DNA of 64,000 bases, taken from the NCBI RefSeq assembly GCF_014697615.1, contig NZ_JACJSD010000001.1, forward strand, positions 62,001 to 126,000, read 5' to 3'. This stretch comes from Nostoc sp. FACHB-280 (GTDB taxonomy: Bacteria; Cyanobacteriota; Cyanobacteriia; Cyanobacteriales; Nostocaceae). The notes under the pieces are model-generated. The model saw only the letters and a list, made by a program, of their open reading frames with translations, was not told where the DNA came from and searched no databases. Below are positions 19,031-28,700 of the stretch, in pieces; the first letter of the stretch is position 1, and every line of letters begins with the position of its first letter. Position numbers and translations under genes: made by a program.

Positions 19031-19633
19031 ATGGCATTTACACAGCCCCCCTTACCCTTTGACTTTAATGCTTTAGAGCCTTATGGTATGAAAGCTGAAA
19101 CTTTCGAGTATCACTATGGCAAGCATCACAAAGCTTATGTCGATAACCTCAACAAGCTCACCGATGGTACCGAACTAGCTGATAAATCCTTAGAAGAAGT
19201 AATCCAAATCTCCTTTAAAGATTCCTCTAAAGCAGGTATCTTCAACAATGCAGCACAAGTTTGGAACCACACCTTCTTTTGGAACAGCTTAAAACCATCA
19301 GGTGGCGGCGCACCCACTGGTGAAGTTGCAGCCAGAATTGACAAAGATTTTGGTGGCTTCGACAAATTCAAAGAAGAGTTCTCAAATGCGGCGGCTACTC
19401 AATTTGGTAGCGGTTGGGCTTGGTTAATTGATGATGGTGGTACTCTCAAGGTTATTAAAACACCTAACGCCGAGAACCCCTTAGCCCACGGCAAAAAAGC
19501 ATTGCTCACCCTTGACGTTTGGGAACATGCTTATTACATCGACTTCCGCAATGCGCGTCCTGCATTCATTAAGAATTTCTTAGACCAATTGGTTAACTGG
19601 GACTTCGTTGCAGAAAATCTGGCTAAAGCATAA
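19031..19633 (+). CDS. sodB: Iron superoxide dismutase
   Basis: A 200-residue Fe/Mn-SOD with metal ligands His28, His80, Asp162 and His166 in HYGKHHKAY, AAQVWNHTFFW and LDVWEHAYYID. The Gln in AAQVWNHTFFW is the FeSOD-type second-sphere residue, so iron rather than manganese is expected. No signal peptide, hence cytosolic. It converts superoxide to peroxide and oxygen, protecting against photosynthetic oxidative stress. A purine-rich AAAGAGAGGATT precedes the ATG. Confidence 0.96.
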   Translation: MAFTQPPLPFDFNALEPYGMKAETFEYHYGKHHKAYVDNLNKLTDGTELADKSLEEVIQISFKDSSKAGIFNNAAQVWNHTFFWNSLKPSGGGAPTGEVAARIDKDFGGFDKFKEEFSNAAATQFGSGWAWLIDDGGTLKVIKTPNAENPLAHGKKALLTLDVWEHAYYIDFRNARPAFIKNFLDQLVNWDFVAENLAKA

Positions 19634-19714
19634 TATTTATCTGGCAGAAGGTGATTGTAAACTTCTGCTAGATATCTAAAGTACAGATATTCAATTGATA
19701 TCGAAAATATCACT

Positions 19715-19746
19715 AACAGTCACGACTCATATTCGTGGCTGTTTTT
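19715..19746 (+). terminator. Rho-independent terminator after sodB
   Basis: ACAGTCACGA (19716-19725) pairs with TCGTGGCTGT (19733-19742), with one G-T pair, and is followed by a T run. Confidence 0.75.
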
Positions 19747-19894
19747 GCTTCATTTAAATCTTCTGCGAACACGGTAGAAGCGATCGCGCCTCTGAATTAT
19801 CTTGAAAGATAGAGAGTCAGAATTTGAAAGCCGCGTTGGTAATCAACTTCTTAATTCTTTTTGCCAAAAAAAACATAAAAAAAACCAAAATATT

Positions 19895-20101
19895 ATGGAT
19901 AGCACAGAACTAGCACAATATCTCGAAGCCACGGATAGCATCACTAAACCTTGGATGCTAGTACAACTACGCCTGAAAAAATTACAAGAACGCCGCGACA
20001 CAATTTCTGAAGATACCTACGCGAATGAGTTAGCAGATATTCACCAAGATTTAATGAATCTGGGTGAATGGTGGCGTGGTATAGAAGATGAGGTCTTCTA
20101 A
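19895..20101 (+). CDS. Small conserved hypothetical protein, 68 aa
   Basis: I place the start at the ATG giving MDSTELAQYLEATDS. An open frame extends to a TTG at 19802, but that stretch is A-rich and looks non-coding. The 68-residue product is helical and charged, with Trp residues in KPWMLVQLRLK and GEWWRGIEDE. It has no membrane helix. No named domain is recognised; small proteins with this look are common in filamentous cyanobacteria. It lies about 120 bases upstream of purM. Confidence 0.55.
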   Translation: MDSTELAQYLEATDSITKPWMLVQLRLKKLQERRDTISEDTYANELADIHQDLMNLGEWWRGIEDEVF

Positions 20102-20157
20102 TGCGGTAATATCAATAGTCCATACTCAAAAGTCTAGAGTCAATAGTTGATAGTACA

Positions 20158-20215
20158 TTGACTAATGACCATTGACTAATGACTGATGACTAATGACCAT
20201 TGACTATTAACTAAC
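20158..20215. repeat. STRR heptamer tract upstream of purM
   Basis: Consecutive 7-mers of the type TGACTAA, TGACCAT and TGACTGA end 5 bases before the purM ATG. It is the same repeat class as at 6660-6770. Confidence 0.85.
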
Positions 20216-20219
20216 TCTT

Positions 20220-21245
20220 ATGGATTATCGGGATGCAGGGGTTGATGTTGAGGCTGGTAGAGCCTTTGTTGATCAAATTCGCAATTTAGTTCACAGTACT
20301 TTTCGGCCAGAAGTACTCGGTGGACTAGGTGGTTTTGGCGGGTGTTTTCAACTTCCCACAGGTTACAAGGAACCAGTGCTGGTTTCGGGAACCGATGGTG
20401 TTGGGACAAAGTTGAAAATTGCCCAAACTCTCAACCGTCATGACACCGTGGGAATTGATTTAGTGGCTATGTGCGTCAATGACGTGCTGACATCTGGTGC
20501 AGAACCCCTGTTTTTTTTAGATTATGTAGCAACAGGTAAATTAGATAAAGAACAGTTGACACAGGTAGTAGCGGGTATAGCTGCTGGCTGTAAATTGGCT
20601 GGTTGTGCTTTATTAGGCGGAGAAACAGCAGAAATGCCCGGTTTTTACCAAGTTGGAGAATATGACTTGGCTGGGTTTTGTGTGGGAATTGTCGAAAAAA
20701 GTCAGATGTTGGATGGTTCACAGGTGCAAGTGGGGGATGTAGCGATCGCACTTGCTAGTAGTGGTATACATAGTAATGGTGTCAGCTTAGTCCGTAAAAT
20801 TGTTAGTGATGGTGGTTTTTCTTGGAGCGACACCCCAGAATTATTAGGTGGCGAAACCATCGGTGAAACTTTTCTCAAACCAACTCGCATTTATGTCAAA
20901 CCAGTTCTCGCCGCCCGTCAAGCTGGCTTAGAAATTCATGGAATGGCGCATATCACAGGCGGTGGTTTACCAGAAAACTTACCCAGATGTTTAAATAAAA
21001 ATCAAGCAATTAAAATTAACCCCAACAGTTGGCAAATTCCCGCCCCATTTCAATGGTTAGCTGAAGTCGGTGCAGTCAGCAGCGAAGCCATGTTCAATAC
21101 TTTCAATATGGGGATTGGATTTGTACTCTTAGTCCCGCCCCAGCAAGTAGAACGAACAATTACCTTTTTCACATCACAAAATATTCCCGCCTTCGCAATT
21201 GGCGAAGTAATTTCCGGCACAGGTACGCTGGAGGGATTGGTTTAG
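20220..21245 (+). CDS. purM: Phosphoribosylformylglycinamidine cyclo-ligase (AIR synthetase)
   Basis: A 341-residue PurM. It closes the imidazole ring of FGAM to aminoimidazole ribotide with ATP in purine biosynthesis. Family blocks are [13 protein letters not shown] at the N-terminus, [48 protein letters not shown] and [13 protein letters not shown]. The length matches the family norm of about 340. Heptamer repeats run almost up to the ATG, leaving no standard ribosome site. Confidence 0.96.
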   Translation: MDYRDAGVDVEAGRAFVDQIRNLVHSTFRPEVLGGLGGFGGCFQLPTGYKEPVLVSGTDGVGTKLKIAQTLNRHDTVGIDLVAMCVNDVLTSGAEPLFFLDYVATGKLDKEQLTQVVAGIAAGCKLAGCALLGGETAEMPGFYQVGEYDLAGFCVGIVEKSQMLDGSQVQVGDVAIALASSGIHSNGVSLVRKIVSDGGFSWSDTPELLGGETIGETFLKPTRIYVKPVLAARQAGLEIHGMAHITGGGLPENLPRCLNKNQAIKINPNSWQIPAPFQWLAEVGAVSSEAMFNTFNMGIGFVLLVPPQQVERTITFFTSQNIPAFAIGEVISGTGTLEGLV

Positions 21246-21360
21246 TTGGGAATGGGTTTGAGGGGGTAGACAAGGTAGACAAGGTAGAGGGGGTAGACAA
21301 GGTAGAAAGACCGCTCCCTTGTCTTCCTTGTCCTCCTTGTCTCCCTTCCCTTCCCTCCTC
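21246..21360. repeat. STRR-like low-complexity tract (GGTAGACAA / CTTGTCTCC)
   Basis: Repeated GGTAGACAAGG units are followed by CCTTGTCTTCCTTGTCC units; the two halves are roughly inverted. The rest of the 380-base gap before the PHP gene is AT-rich with no gene seen. The same units recur at 24240-24350, 36212-36235, 55935-55988 and 63898-63925. Confidence 0.8.
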
Positions 21361-21622
21361 TGGTATTCATTTGAAAAACCCGCGTCAGTATTTACCTGAA
21401 TTTTTGAGAAAAATTTTTAACTGACACTTATTAAAGCAATCGAAAATACTCATGCTCATTATCATTTAGATTTGCTAACGTAGTCTTAACATATTGCAAA
21501 ATTAAGCTGAGTAAGCTAACTGAATACTTCCTAGTACTGATTATCTGTGCTGGTGATTTCTTATCTATAGGTGTGGTGTTTGAGTTTGTGAATAACTGCG
21601 TATATTTGTGCAGAGGATATTT

Positions 21623-22309
21623 ATGGTGATGAATTGTACGCGGACATCGACTTCTTGCGAACTTTTAAAACAAGTATTCCAGAAGATAGATGCCCAAAGT
21701 TGTCCGAGATTCTTTAATTTTCACATGCACACTGTCTATTCTGACGGGAAGTTAGAGCCGAGTGCATTGATGGAACAAGCGATCGCAATTGGCTTAAAAG
21801 GATTAGCGATTACTGATCATCACAATATTGGTGGCTATTTAGCCGCAAAAGCTTGGCTAGAAGACTGGAAGTGGAACAATCCTGACAGTACTATTCCTGA
21901 TTTGTGGAGTGGTACAGAAATTAATGCCAACCTCTTAGATAATGAGGTTCATATTTTGGCTTATGCCTTTGAACCAAATCACTCCAGTATCAAACCCTAC
22001 TTGCAAAGACATGCTCTCACGGGTAGAGAATATGAAGCAATTAACGTGATTGCGGCGATTCATGAAGCTGGTGGATTAGCAGTTTTAGCACACCCCGCAC
22101 GTTATCGGCGATCGCATTTTGATTTAATTGCGGCGGCGGCAGAACAAGGAATTGATGGTGTAGAAAGTTTCTACGCTTATAATAACCCTAACCCTTGGAA
22201 ACCAAGTCAAAAAGAATCAGAACAAGTGCAACAGTTAGCTAGTGAATATGGCTTGTTTAATACCTGTGGTACTGATACTCATGGTTTAAATTTACTCCAG
22301 CGATTGTAA
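21623..22309 (+). CDS. PHP-domain metal-dependent phosphoesterase
   Basis: About 228 residues from the ATG at 21623, preceded by AGAGGA; a GTG at 21608 is possible but less well placed. The PHP-fold metal motifs are seen in order: NFHMHTVYSDG (HxH...D), ITDHHN, EVHILAY, VLAHPARYR and CGTDTHG. PHP proteins of this small stand-alone type hydrolyse phosphoesters with two or three divalent metals; some act on nucleotide 3',5'-bisphosphates or short RNA. The specific substrate cannot be read from sequence. Confidence 0.85.
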   Translation: MVMNCTRTSTSCELLKQVFQKIDAQSCPRFFNFHMHTVYSDGKLEPSALMEQAIAIGLKGLAITDHHNIGGYLAAKAWLEDWKWNNPDSTIPDLWSGTEINANLLDNEVHILAYAFEPNHSSIKPYLQRHALTGREYEAINVIAAIHEAGGLAVLAHPARYRRSHFDLIAAAAEQGIDGVESFYAYNNPNPWKPSQKESEQVQQLASEYGLFNTCGTDTHGLNLLQRL

Positions 22310-22891
22310 ATGTATATTTAATTGCCTGAACTACTCCTGGTTGAATCAGCCAGGGGAATATACCATTTTGGATTTTAGATTTTGCGAAAAGTTGCGTGGG
22401 CGGGTTCCCCGACTTGAGCAAACTTTTCAAGACAGATTTTGGATTGGGTAAGGGTTGATTAGTCAGCTTTTCAGGCTTTGATCTGTTGTAATCATTTTTT
22501 AAAACGATCTCCTTCCATAACCAAGCTTTATCAAGCTAATATCTACATTTACGGTTAATTTTATTCCAAAAAATCTATCAAATTCACTCAAAATAATTCA
22601 CAGCTTTAAATCCTCGCCTTTTGAATCAAAGGCGGGGATTTTGTTATGGAAAGACTGTAGCAAGACATACATTATTTCAACAGCTTTACAATATATAGTT
22701 CAAAAAAACATATATCTCTAGCTGTATAAAACATCTACCTTAAGATACAATTAATTTCACTGGAACCAGAAAAATTCTTTGCCTGACTACAGTGAATTAA
22801 CACTACCAGTCAGCCTTAAATATTGAAGAAATATCGGAAAACTACAGGGTTTTCTCTACAAAATCACCACTGCACAAACAAAAGCTAAAGA
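22310..22891. other. Intergenic region before the metalloprotease
   Basis: About 0.58 kb. Besides the hairpin at 22608-22643 I see no gene. The last 250 bases are AT-rich and likely carry the metalloprotease promoter. Confidence 0.45.
22608..22643 (+). terminator. Terminator-like hairpin
   Basis: AATCCTCGCCTTTT pairs with AAAGGCGGGGATT around a short loop, followed by TTTTG. It lies 300 bases after the PHP gene, far for its terminator, so it may end an unseen transcript or a long 3' UTR. Confidence 0.55.
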
Positions 22892-25735
22892 ATGAAACAC
22901 TGGATCGCCAAGTTAGCAATCTGCACAATATTGCTATATAACTTTTTCTGTAATCATAGTTGGGCAATTGCAAATCAAATTTCAGAAAAAAATCCTCAAG
23001 AGATAAACTCAATTCCTGGAGTAGAAAATTTAGCAGCTACTAGTGATTTTGGCGAGAATAAACAAGTAGAAACACAACAATCTCAGCCTGTAGTTAAAGG
23101 GATAATTAAACAAGCAGGACTATTCACAACTTATCAAGACTCAGAATCAGGCAAAATTTATTTAGCAATTAAGCCAGAACAGCTAAATAAAAGTTATCTC
23201 GCTACAGTTACTTTAGAATCTGGGATTGGGGAAAGTGGGATTTATAGTGGATTACCTTTAGCTGATTTTTTGTTTTATTGGCGGCGCGTCAAGGACAATT
23301 TGCATTTTGTAGTTCAGAATGTCAAATTTCGGATAAAATCAGGTGAAGCTGAACAGCGATCGCTAACTCGTTCATTTAGTGATTCAGTACTTTATTCTGT
23401 GGCAATTGATAGTATTGAGCCAAGCACGAAAAGTCTAGTTATTGACCTAGAAGAACTGTTAATGCAGGATTTTTCCGGGTTAGCACCTTTATTAAAATAC
23501 TATTTACAAGCTGAATATCACTTCGATAAAACTAAATCTTATTTTGGTGATGTGCAGAGTTTTCTGAAAAATGTCGAGATTGATTCGATATATGGTTTTT
23601 CTGCACCAGAAGGGGCAAATCTAATAACATTGCCAGACAGTCGCGCCCTGAGTTTAAAAGTACATTATAGTTTTTCTCAACTGCCAGAAAATAACGGCTA
23701 TATTCCCAGAATTGCCGATGACCGAGTAGGTTATTTTATTACTGCATTCCAAGATTTTTCTCCAGATAATATTCAAGAACCATTTGTCCGGTACATTAAT
23801 CGTTGGCATTTAGAACCATCCGACCCTAACGCACCTTTATCTCCACCCAAAAAACCGATTGTATTTTGGATTGAAAATGCTGTTCCACCAATATACCGAG
23901 ATGCCATTCGTGAAGGCGTTTTAATGTGGAATAAAGCTTTTGAAAAAGCTGGATTTCAAAATGCTATTGAAGTGCGACAAATGCCAGATGATGCTGAATG
24001 GCATCCCGCAGATGTGCGCTACAACACTATTCGCTGGTTCAACTCTTTAGATGCTGGTTTTGCCAGAGGGCCGATGCGTGTAAACCCCCTCACTGGCGAA
24101 ATATTAGATGCAGATATTATTGTTGATGCCAACATGGTGCGCTCAGTTCAACAAGAATATCATGCACTGATTGAAGCTTCATCAATGTGTCAGACGGAAG
24201 GCAGTGGTTCGGCTACGCTCACCAACCGGGGGCAGGGGGCAGGGGGCAGGGGTGCAGGGGAGACAAGGGGGACAAGGGAGACAAGGGAGACAGGGAAGAT
24301 AAGGGAGGAGTCTTTCCACCTTGTCTACCCCCTCTACCTTGTCTCCCCCCACTCCCCACTCCCCACTCCCCACTCCCAAGACACAGAGACTTGTTACGGC
24401 ACAGAGTCTACCGAACAAGTCGCTATGGGGGCGTTAGCATTATCACTGCTGCAAAATACCAAGCCCAATAGTGAAATGATGAAGGAGTATGTTCATCAAT
24501 ACTTGCGTTCTGTTATTGCCCATGAGGTGGGACACACTCTGGGTTTGCGGCACAATTTTCATGGCAGCACAATGTTAGCGCCGCAAGAATTGAATAACCC
24601 CGAAATCACCCAAACCAAAGGTTTAGCAGGTTCGGTGATGGACTATTTACCTGTGAATATTGCCCCTCAAGGAGTGCAACAAGGTGAGTATTTTCCGAGT
24701 GTAGTTGGCCCTTATGATGAATGGGCAATTGCCTATGGTTACAAAAAACTGCCTGATGTAGAGGGTGAAATAGTTACGCCGGAAACTGAAAAAAGCTTTT
24801 TAGAAGCAATTGCTTTAGCATCACCGCAACCAGAATTGTCTTACGCCACCGACGAAGATATCCGCGACATCAACCCATTAGCGAATGTTTGGGATATGAG
24901 TAGTGATGTGCTGATGTACTCTCAATGGCAAATGGACAACGCCCGTGTGATGTGGCAACGTCTGGATGAGGGTTATTTACCCAAGGGAGAAAGTTATAGT
25001 AGCTTGCGGGTTTTGTTTAATAGAGTGCTGAGATATTATTTCCGCAATGCCAGCTTACTTTCTCAATATATTGGTGGGCAGTCATTTCGGCGGCTTCATG
25101 TTGGTGATGATAGTTCTTGGGCTTTTGTACCTGTTTCGCTAACCCAACAGCGTCAAGCATTAGCAAAGTTGCAAGAATATGTGTTTGCGGAGGATGCTTT
25201 TAGTTTCTCACCGCAGTTGTTAAATCAACTTGCACCGTCGCGCTGGCAACATTGGGGTAGTCCCATACATCATGCTCGTCTTGATTATCCAATTCACGAT
25301 CGCATTCTCAGTTTTCAGAGTACCATTTTACGATCGCTGTTAGATAGCGATCGCATCAATCGGCTGCGGGATGTAGAATTAAAAACACCACCTGGAGAAG
25401 CACTGTCTTTACCAGAGTTATTTGATACCCTGCAAACAGGTATTTGGACAGAAATTTTCACCCCAGAACAACCAAAATCAATATCTAGTATTCGCCGTTC
25501 CCTACAACAAGAACATCTGAATATCTTGTTAGAGATGCTGTTGCAGACTCATGATGAATTAGAAGATAGCCGCACACTAGCTTGGTATGAATTGCGACAA
25601 CTGCAAACAGCCATTGATAGCAAGCTAAAAGAATTTGGCAAAGCTTTAGATATTTACACAATAGCTCATTTAGAATTTGCAGGCGATCGCATTAGCAAAG
25701 CCTTAAATTCCCAGTTGCTTTCCCAGAGTTATTGA
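22892..25735 (+). CDS. Secreted zinc-dependent metalloprotease (DUF5117/DUF4953-type)
   Basis: A 947-residue protein with an N-terminal signal-like helix (WIAKLAICTILLYNFF). The body matches the large bacterial zinc metalloprotease family with DUF5118/DUF5117 N-terminal and DUF4953 C-terminal parts. The zinc site is the extended HEVGHTLGLRHNF motif at about residues 543-555, with a later SVMDYLP Met-turn. Residues of about 435-495 are a Gly/Arg/Thr/Pro-rich insertion encoded by tandem heptamer repeats identical in type to intergenic STRRs. It lies about 50 residues before the active site, in frame. Its stop overlaps the convergent CHAT-STAND gene by 7 bases. Substrate unknown; probably periplasmic. 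Confidence 0.87.
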   Translation: MKHWIAKLAICTILLYNFFCNHSWAIANQISEKNPQEINSIPGVENLAATSDFGENKQVETQQSQPVVKGIIKQAGLFTTYQDSESGKIYLAIKPEQLNKSYLATVTLESGIGESGIYSGLPLADFLFYWRRVKDNLHFVVQNVKFRIKSGEAEQRSLTRSFSDSVLYSVAIDSIEPSTKSLVIDLEELLMQDFSGLAPLLKYYLQAEYHFDKTKSYFGDVQSFLKNVEIDSIYGFSAPEGANLITLPDSRALSLKVHYSFSQLPENNGYIPRIADDRVGYFITAFQDFSPDNIQEPFVRYINRWHLEPSDPNAPLSPPKKPIVFWIENAVPPIYRDAIREGVLMWNKAFEKAGFQNAIEVRQMPDDAEWHPADVRYNTIRWFNSLDAGFARGPMRVNPLTGEILDADIIVDANMVRSVQQEYHALIEASSMCQTEGSGSATLTNRGQGAGGRGAGETRGTRETRETGKIREESFHLVYPLYLVSPHSPLPTPHSQDTETCYGTESTEQVAMGALALSLLQNTKPNSEMMKEYVHQYLRSVIAHEVGHTLGLRHNFHGSTMLAPQELNNPEITQTKGLAGSVMDYLPVNIAPQGVQQGEYFPSVVGPYDEWAIAYGYKKLPDVEGEIVTPETEKSFLEAIALASPQPELSYATDEDIRDINPLANVWDMSSDVLMYSQWQMDNARVMWQRLDEGYLPKGESYSSLRVLFNRVLRYYFRNASLLSQYIGGQSFRRLHVGDDSSWAFVPVSLTQQRQALAKLQEYVFAEDAFSFSPQLLNQLAPSRWQHWGSPIHHARLDYPIHDRILSFQSTILRSLLDSDRINRLRDVELKTPPGEALSLPELFDTLQTGIWTEIFTPEQPKSISSIRRSLQQEHLNILLEMLLQTHDELEDSRTLAWYELRQLQTAIDSKLKEFGKALDIYTIAHLEFAGDRISKALNSQLLSQSY
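24195..24380. repeat. STRR block inside the metalloprotease gene
   Basis: A composite of GGCAGTGGTTCGGCTACGCT, then GGGGGCA heptamers, GGGAGACAA nonamers, their CCTTGTCTCC counterparts and CCCCACT heptamers (four in a row). All are intergenic repeat types elsewhere in the window. The whole block stays open in the protease frame. Confidence 0.85.
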
Positions 25736-28700
25736 GATAGGGAAATATTATCACAGACTTTTTTGTCTCTTCCTTCTATATCATCGCTATTATCCAAGTA
25801 ATCTTTTACCCATTCACAAGCACTGGCAAGCAACCTATTTAAGTCAGTTTCTTCCACATTCCACAATCGCACAGTATTATCCCAACTACCAGAAGCCAAA
25901 GTTTTGCCATCGGGACTAAAGGCTACAGTTGTGACGACAGACTCATGGCCAAAATATGTGTTTAACAGACGACCATCTAAATCCCAAAGTTTGATAGTTT
26001 TATCCTTACTACTAGAAGCCAAATTTTTACCATCAGGACTGAAAACTACACTTGTTACCTGAGATTCATGTCCTTTTAGGGTATGCAAGAGATTACCGTT
26101 TAAATCCCAGAGGTTGATATTTTTATCCTTACTAATAGATGCGATAATTTTACTGTCATGACTAAAGACTAATTGTTGAATTTCGTCTTTATTGTTTTTA
26201 CTTTCTTGCTGTTCTGGAAAACTCTTTTTCTGATTATTTTTTAAATCCCAGAGGATGATAGTATTCTTACTACTAGAAACAAGAGTTTGTCCATTTGGAC
26301 TAAAATCTATTGGGTTGGTTTCATCTTCATATCCTTCTAAAGTTCGCTGAAGATTACCATTTAAATCCCAAATTTTGATGGTTTTATCCTTACTACCCGA
26401 AGCTAGAGTTTTACCATCAGGGCTAAATACGACTTGTGTAAATTCTCCTTGAGGTTCTTTAAAGGTAGGGATGAGATTACCATTTAAATCCCAAAGTTTG
26501 ATAGTTTTATAGCTACTAACAGAGGCAACTATTTTACCATCAGGGCTAAGAGCAATGCTAGTAAAATTACCTGTATGCTGCTTCTGTTTTTCCTTCTCTC
26601 CCTCTTCTTTTTCTTTTTCATCATCCTGTAAATTTTGGAAGATAATTTTTTCTCCTTTAGTGGACGCAATTAGATTTTTTCCATCAGGAGACAAGATTAT
26701 TTTAGTAACATCTTCTTTAATATAAAACTCTTGGGGATTTGATTCCGTGCCATCTAAGTTCCAAAGTTTAATTATTTTATCATAACCACCAGAAGCTAAA
26801 GTTTTCCCATCCCGACTGAAAACTACACTTGTAACTGTGTCTGAATGCTTGAGAATTTGCCCAATTTTATTCAGCTTCCAAACTTTAATCGTTTTATCTT
26901 TACTAGCACTAATCAGTATCCTTTTATAAGGATGAAAAATAGCACTAGTCACTGCGGCTTGATGTCCCCGAAAAGTTTGCAACAATGTGCCATTTAAGTT
27001 CCAATATTTAACTGTGTTATCTTCGCTGGTAGATGCAAAAGTGTTAGTTTTGGCATCAAAAACAATGCTAGTTACGCCTGCTTGATGCGCTGTTAAGGTA
27101 CGTAAACTTTTATTCTTCACCCAAAGTCTAACAGTACCATCTGCACTGCCAAAGATAACCTGATTATCATCACGACTAAAAACAACACTTGTAATAGGCG
27201 CTGAATGATTTTTATCTTTAAAAGTTGAGGATGATAGTTTACCCTGTAAATTCCAAAGTTTCAGTGTGCCATCTTCGCTACCAGAAGCTAAAATTTTATC
27301 ATTGTGGCTAAAAGCAATATTTGTAACGGCTGCTTGATGACCTTTGAGTGTTTTTAGTAACTCGCCTTGAAAATTCCAGAGTTTAATGGTTTTGTCTTTG
27401 CTGGCTGTAGCGATAATTTTATTTTTGTGACTAAAAACAATACTAGTAATTGCATATTTATGACCTTTGAGGGTATGTAATAAATTACCGTTTACATCCC
27501 AAAGATTAATAGTATTATCACTACCGGCAGAAGCTAAGATATAACCACCAGGACTATAAGCAATATTCGTCAGTGAATAGTTATTTTTTGTCAGTTTATG
27601 TAATAATGTACCATCTAAATTCCAGATAATGATTGTATTATCATTGCTGGTAGAAGCTAAAGTTTGATTATCGGGGCTAAAAGCAATATTTGTGACTGCA
27701 TATTTATGTCCTGTTAATGTATGTAAAAGTTTGCCATTTAAGTCCCAGAGTTTGACTGTATTATCATCACTGGCAGAAGCTAAAATTTGACCATTAGAAC
27801 TAAGAGTCAGACGATTAACGGCTGCTTCATGTCCTGTAAGAGTATTTAAAAGTTTGCCATCTAAATTCCAGAGAATAATAGTATTGTCTCCACCTGCTGA
27901 GGCTAATGTTCCACCATTAGGGCTAAAAGCAACACTAGAGATATCAGCTTGATGACCCTTTAAACTAGTTTGTAATTTTTGAGTATTTAAATCCCATATT
28001 TGAACAGTCTTATTATCACCATAAGCCAGAGTTTGACCATCTGGACTGAAGGCTAATAAGTCTAGAGCTATATTAATATCTTCACTTTTATCCTGAGTAT
28101 CACTAGGCGGCTTTAAGGTTTTTATTGGCTGACTATTTAACTGCTTTAAATCCCAAATTTTCACTACACGATCAACATTTGCAGCCGCTAAAGTTTTATT
28201 ATCTGGACTGAAAACCATGCTTGAAATTGTATTTTTCTGTGCTGCAATAAATTGAGTATATTTTTTGGGTTTATTTTCTAAATTCCAAAGTTCTATAGTA
28301 CTATCTTGCCAATTATCCTTAGAAGCAAAATTTTTATCACTTACCTTAGCAATTGCTAATATTTTACCATCTGCGCGTAAAGATGTACTTGTAATAATGA
28401 TATCTCCACTATCTTCTGTCAGCAATTGAGGTTCAGATTCTTGTCCTGTTAAATCCCATATTTTGACATCAAATAAACCAGCAATAATTAAATTATGACT
28501 GTCAGGAGTAAAGTTAATTTTTGTAATCACCTCTTCCGCTTTCCAATCTCGTTTTGAAATTAAATTTTTATTTTTCTCATCAAAATGTTCTAAATTCCAG
28601 ATTTTTACCTCACCATCTTCACTAGCAGAAGCAAGAGTTTTACCATCGGGACTAAAGGCAAGACTTGTAATACTAGTTTGATGTTCTTTGAGAACTTTTA

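Noticed and set aside
24182-24471. Open frames on both strands within the STRR block of the metalloprotease gene
   Set aside because: They stay open only because of the simple heptamer composition; the protease frame is the only one with a domain on both sides.
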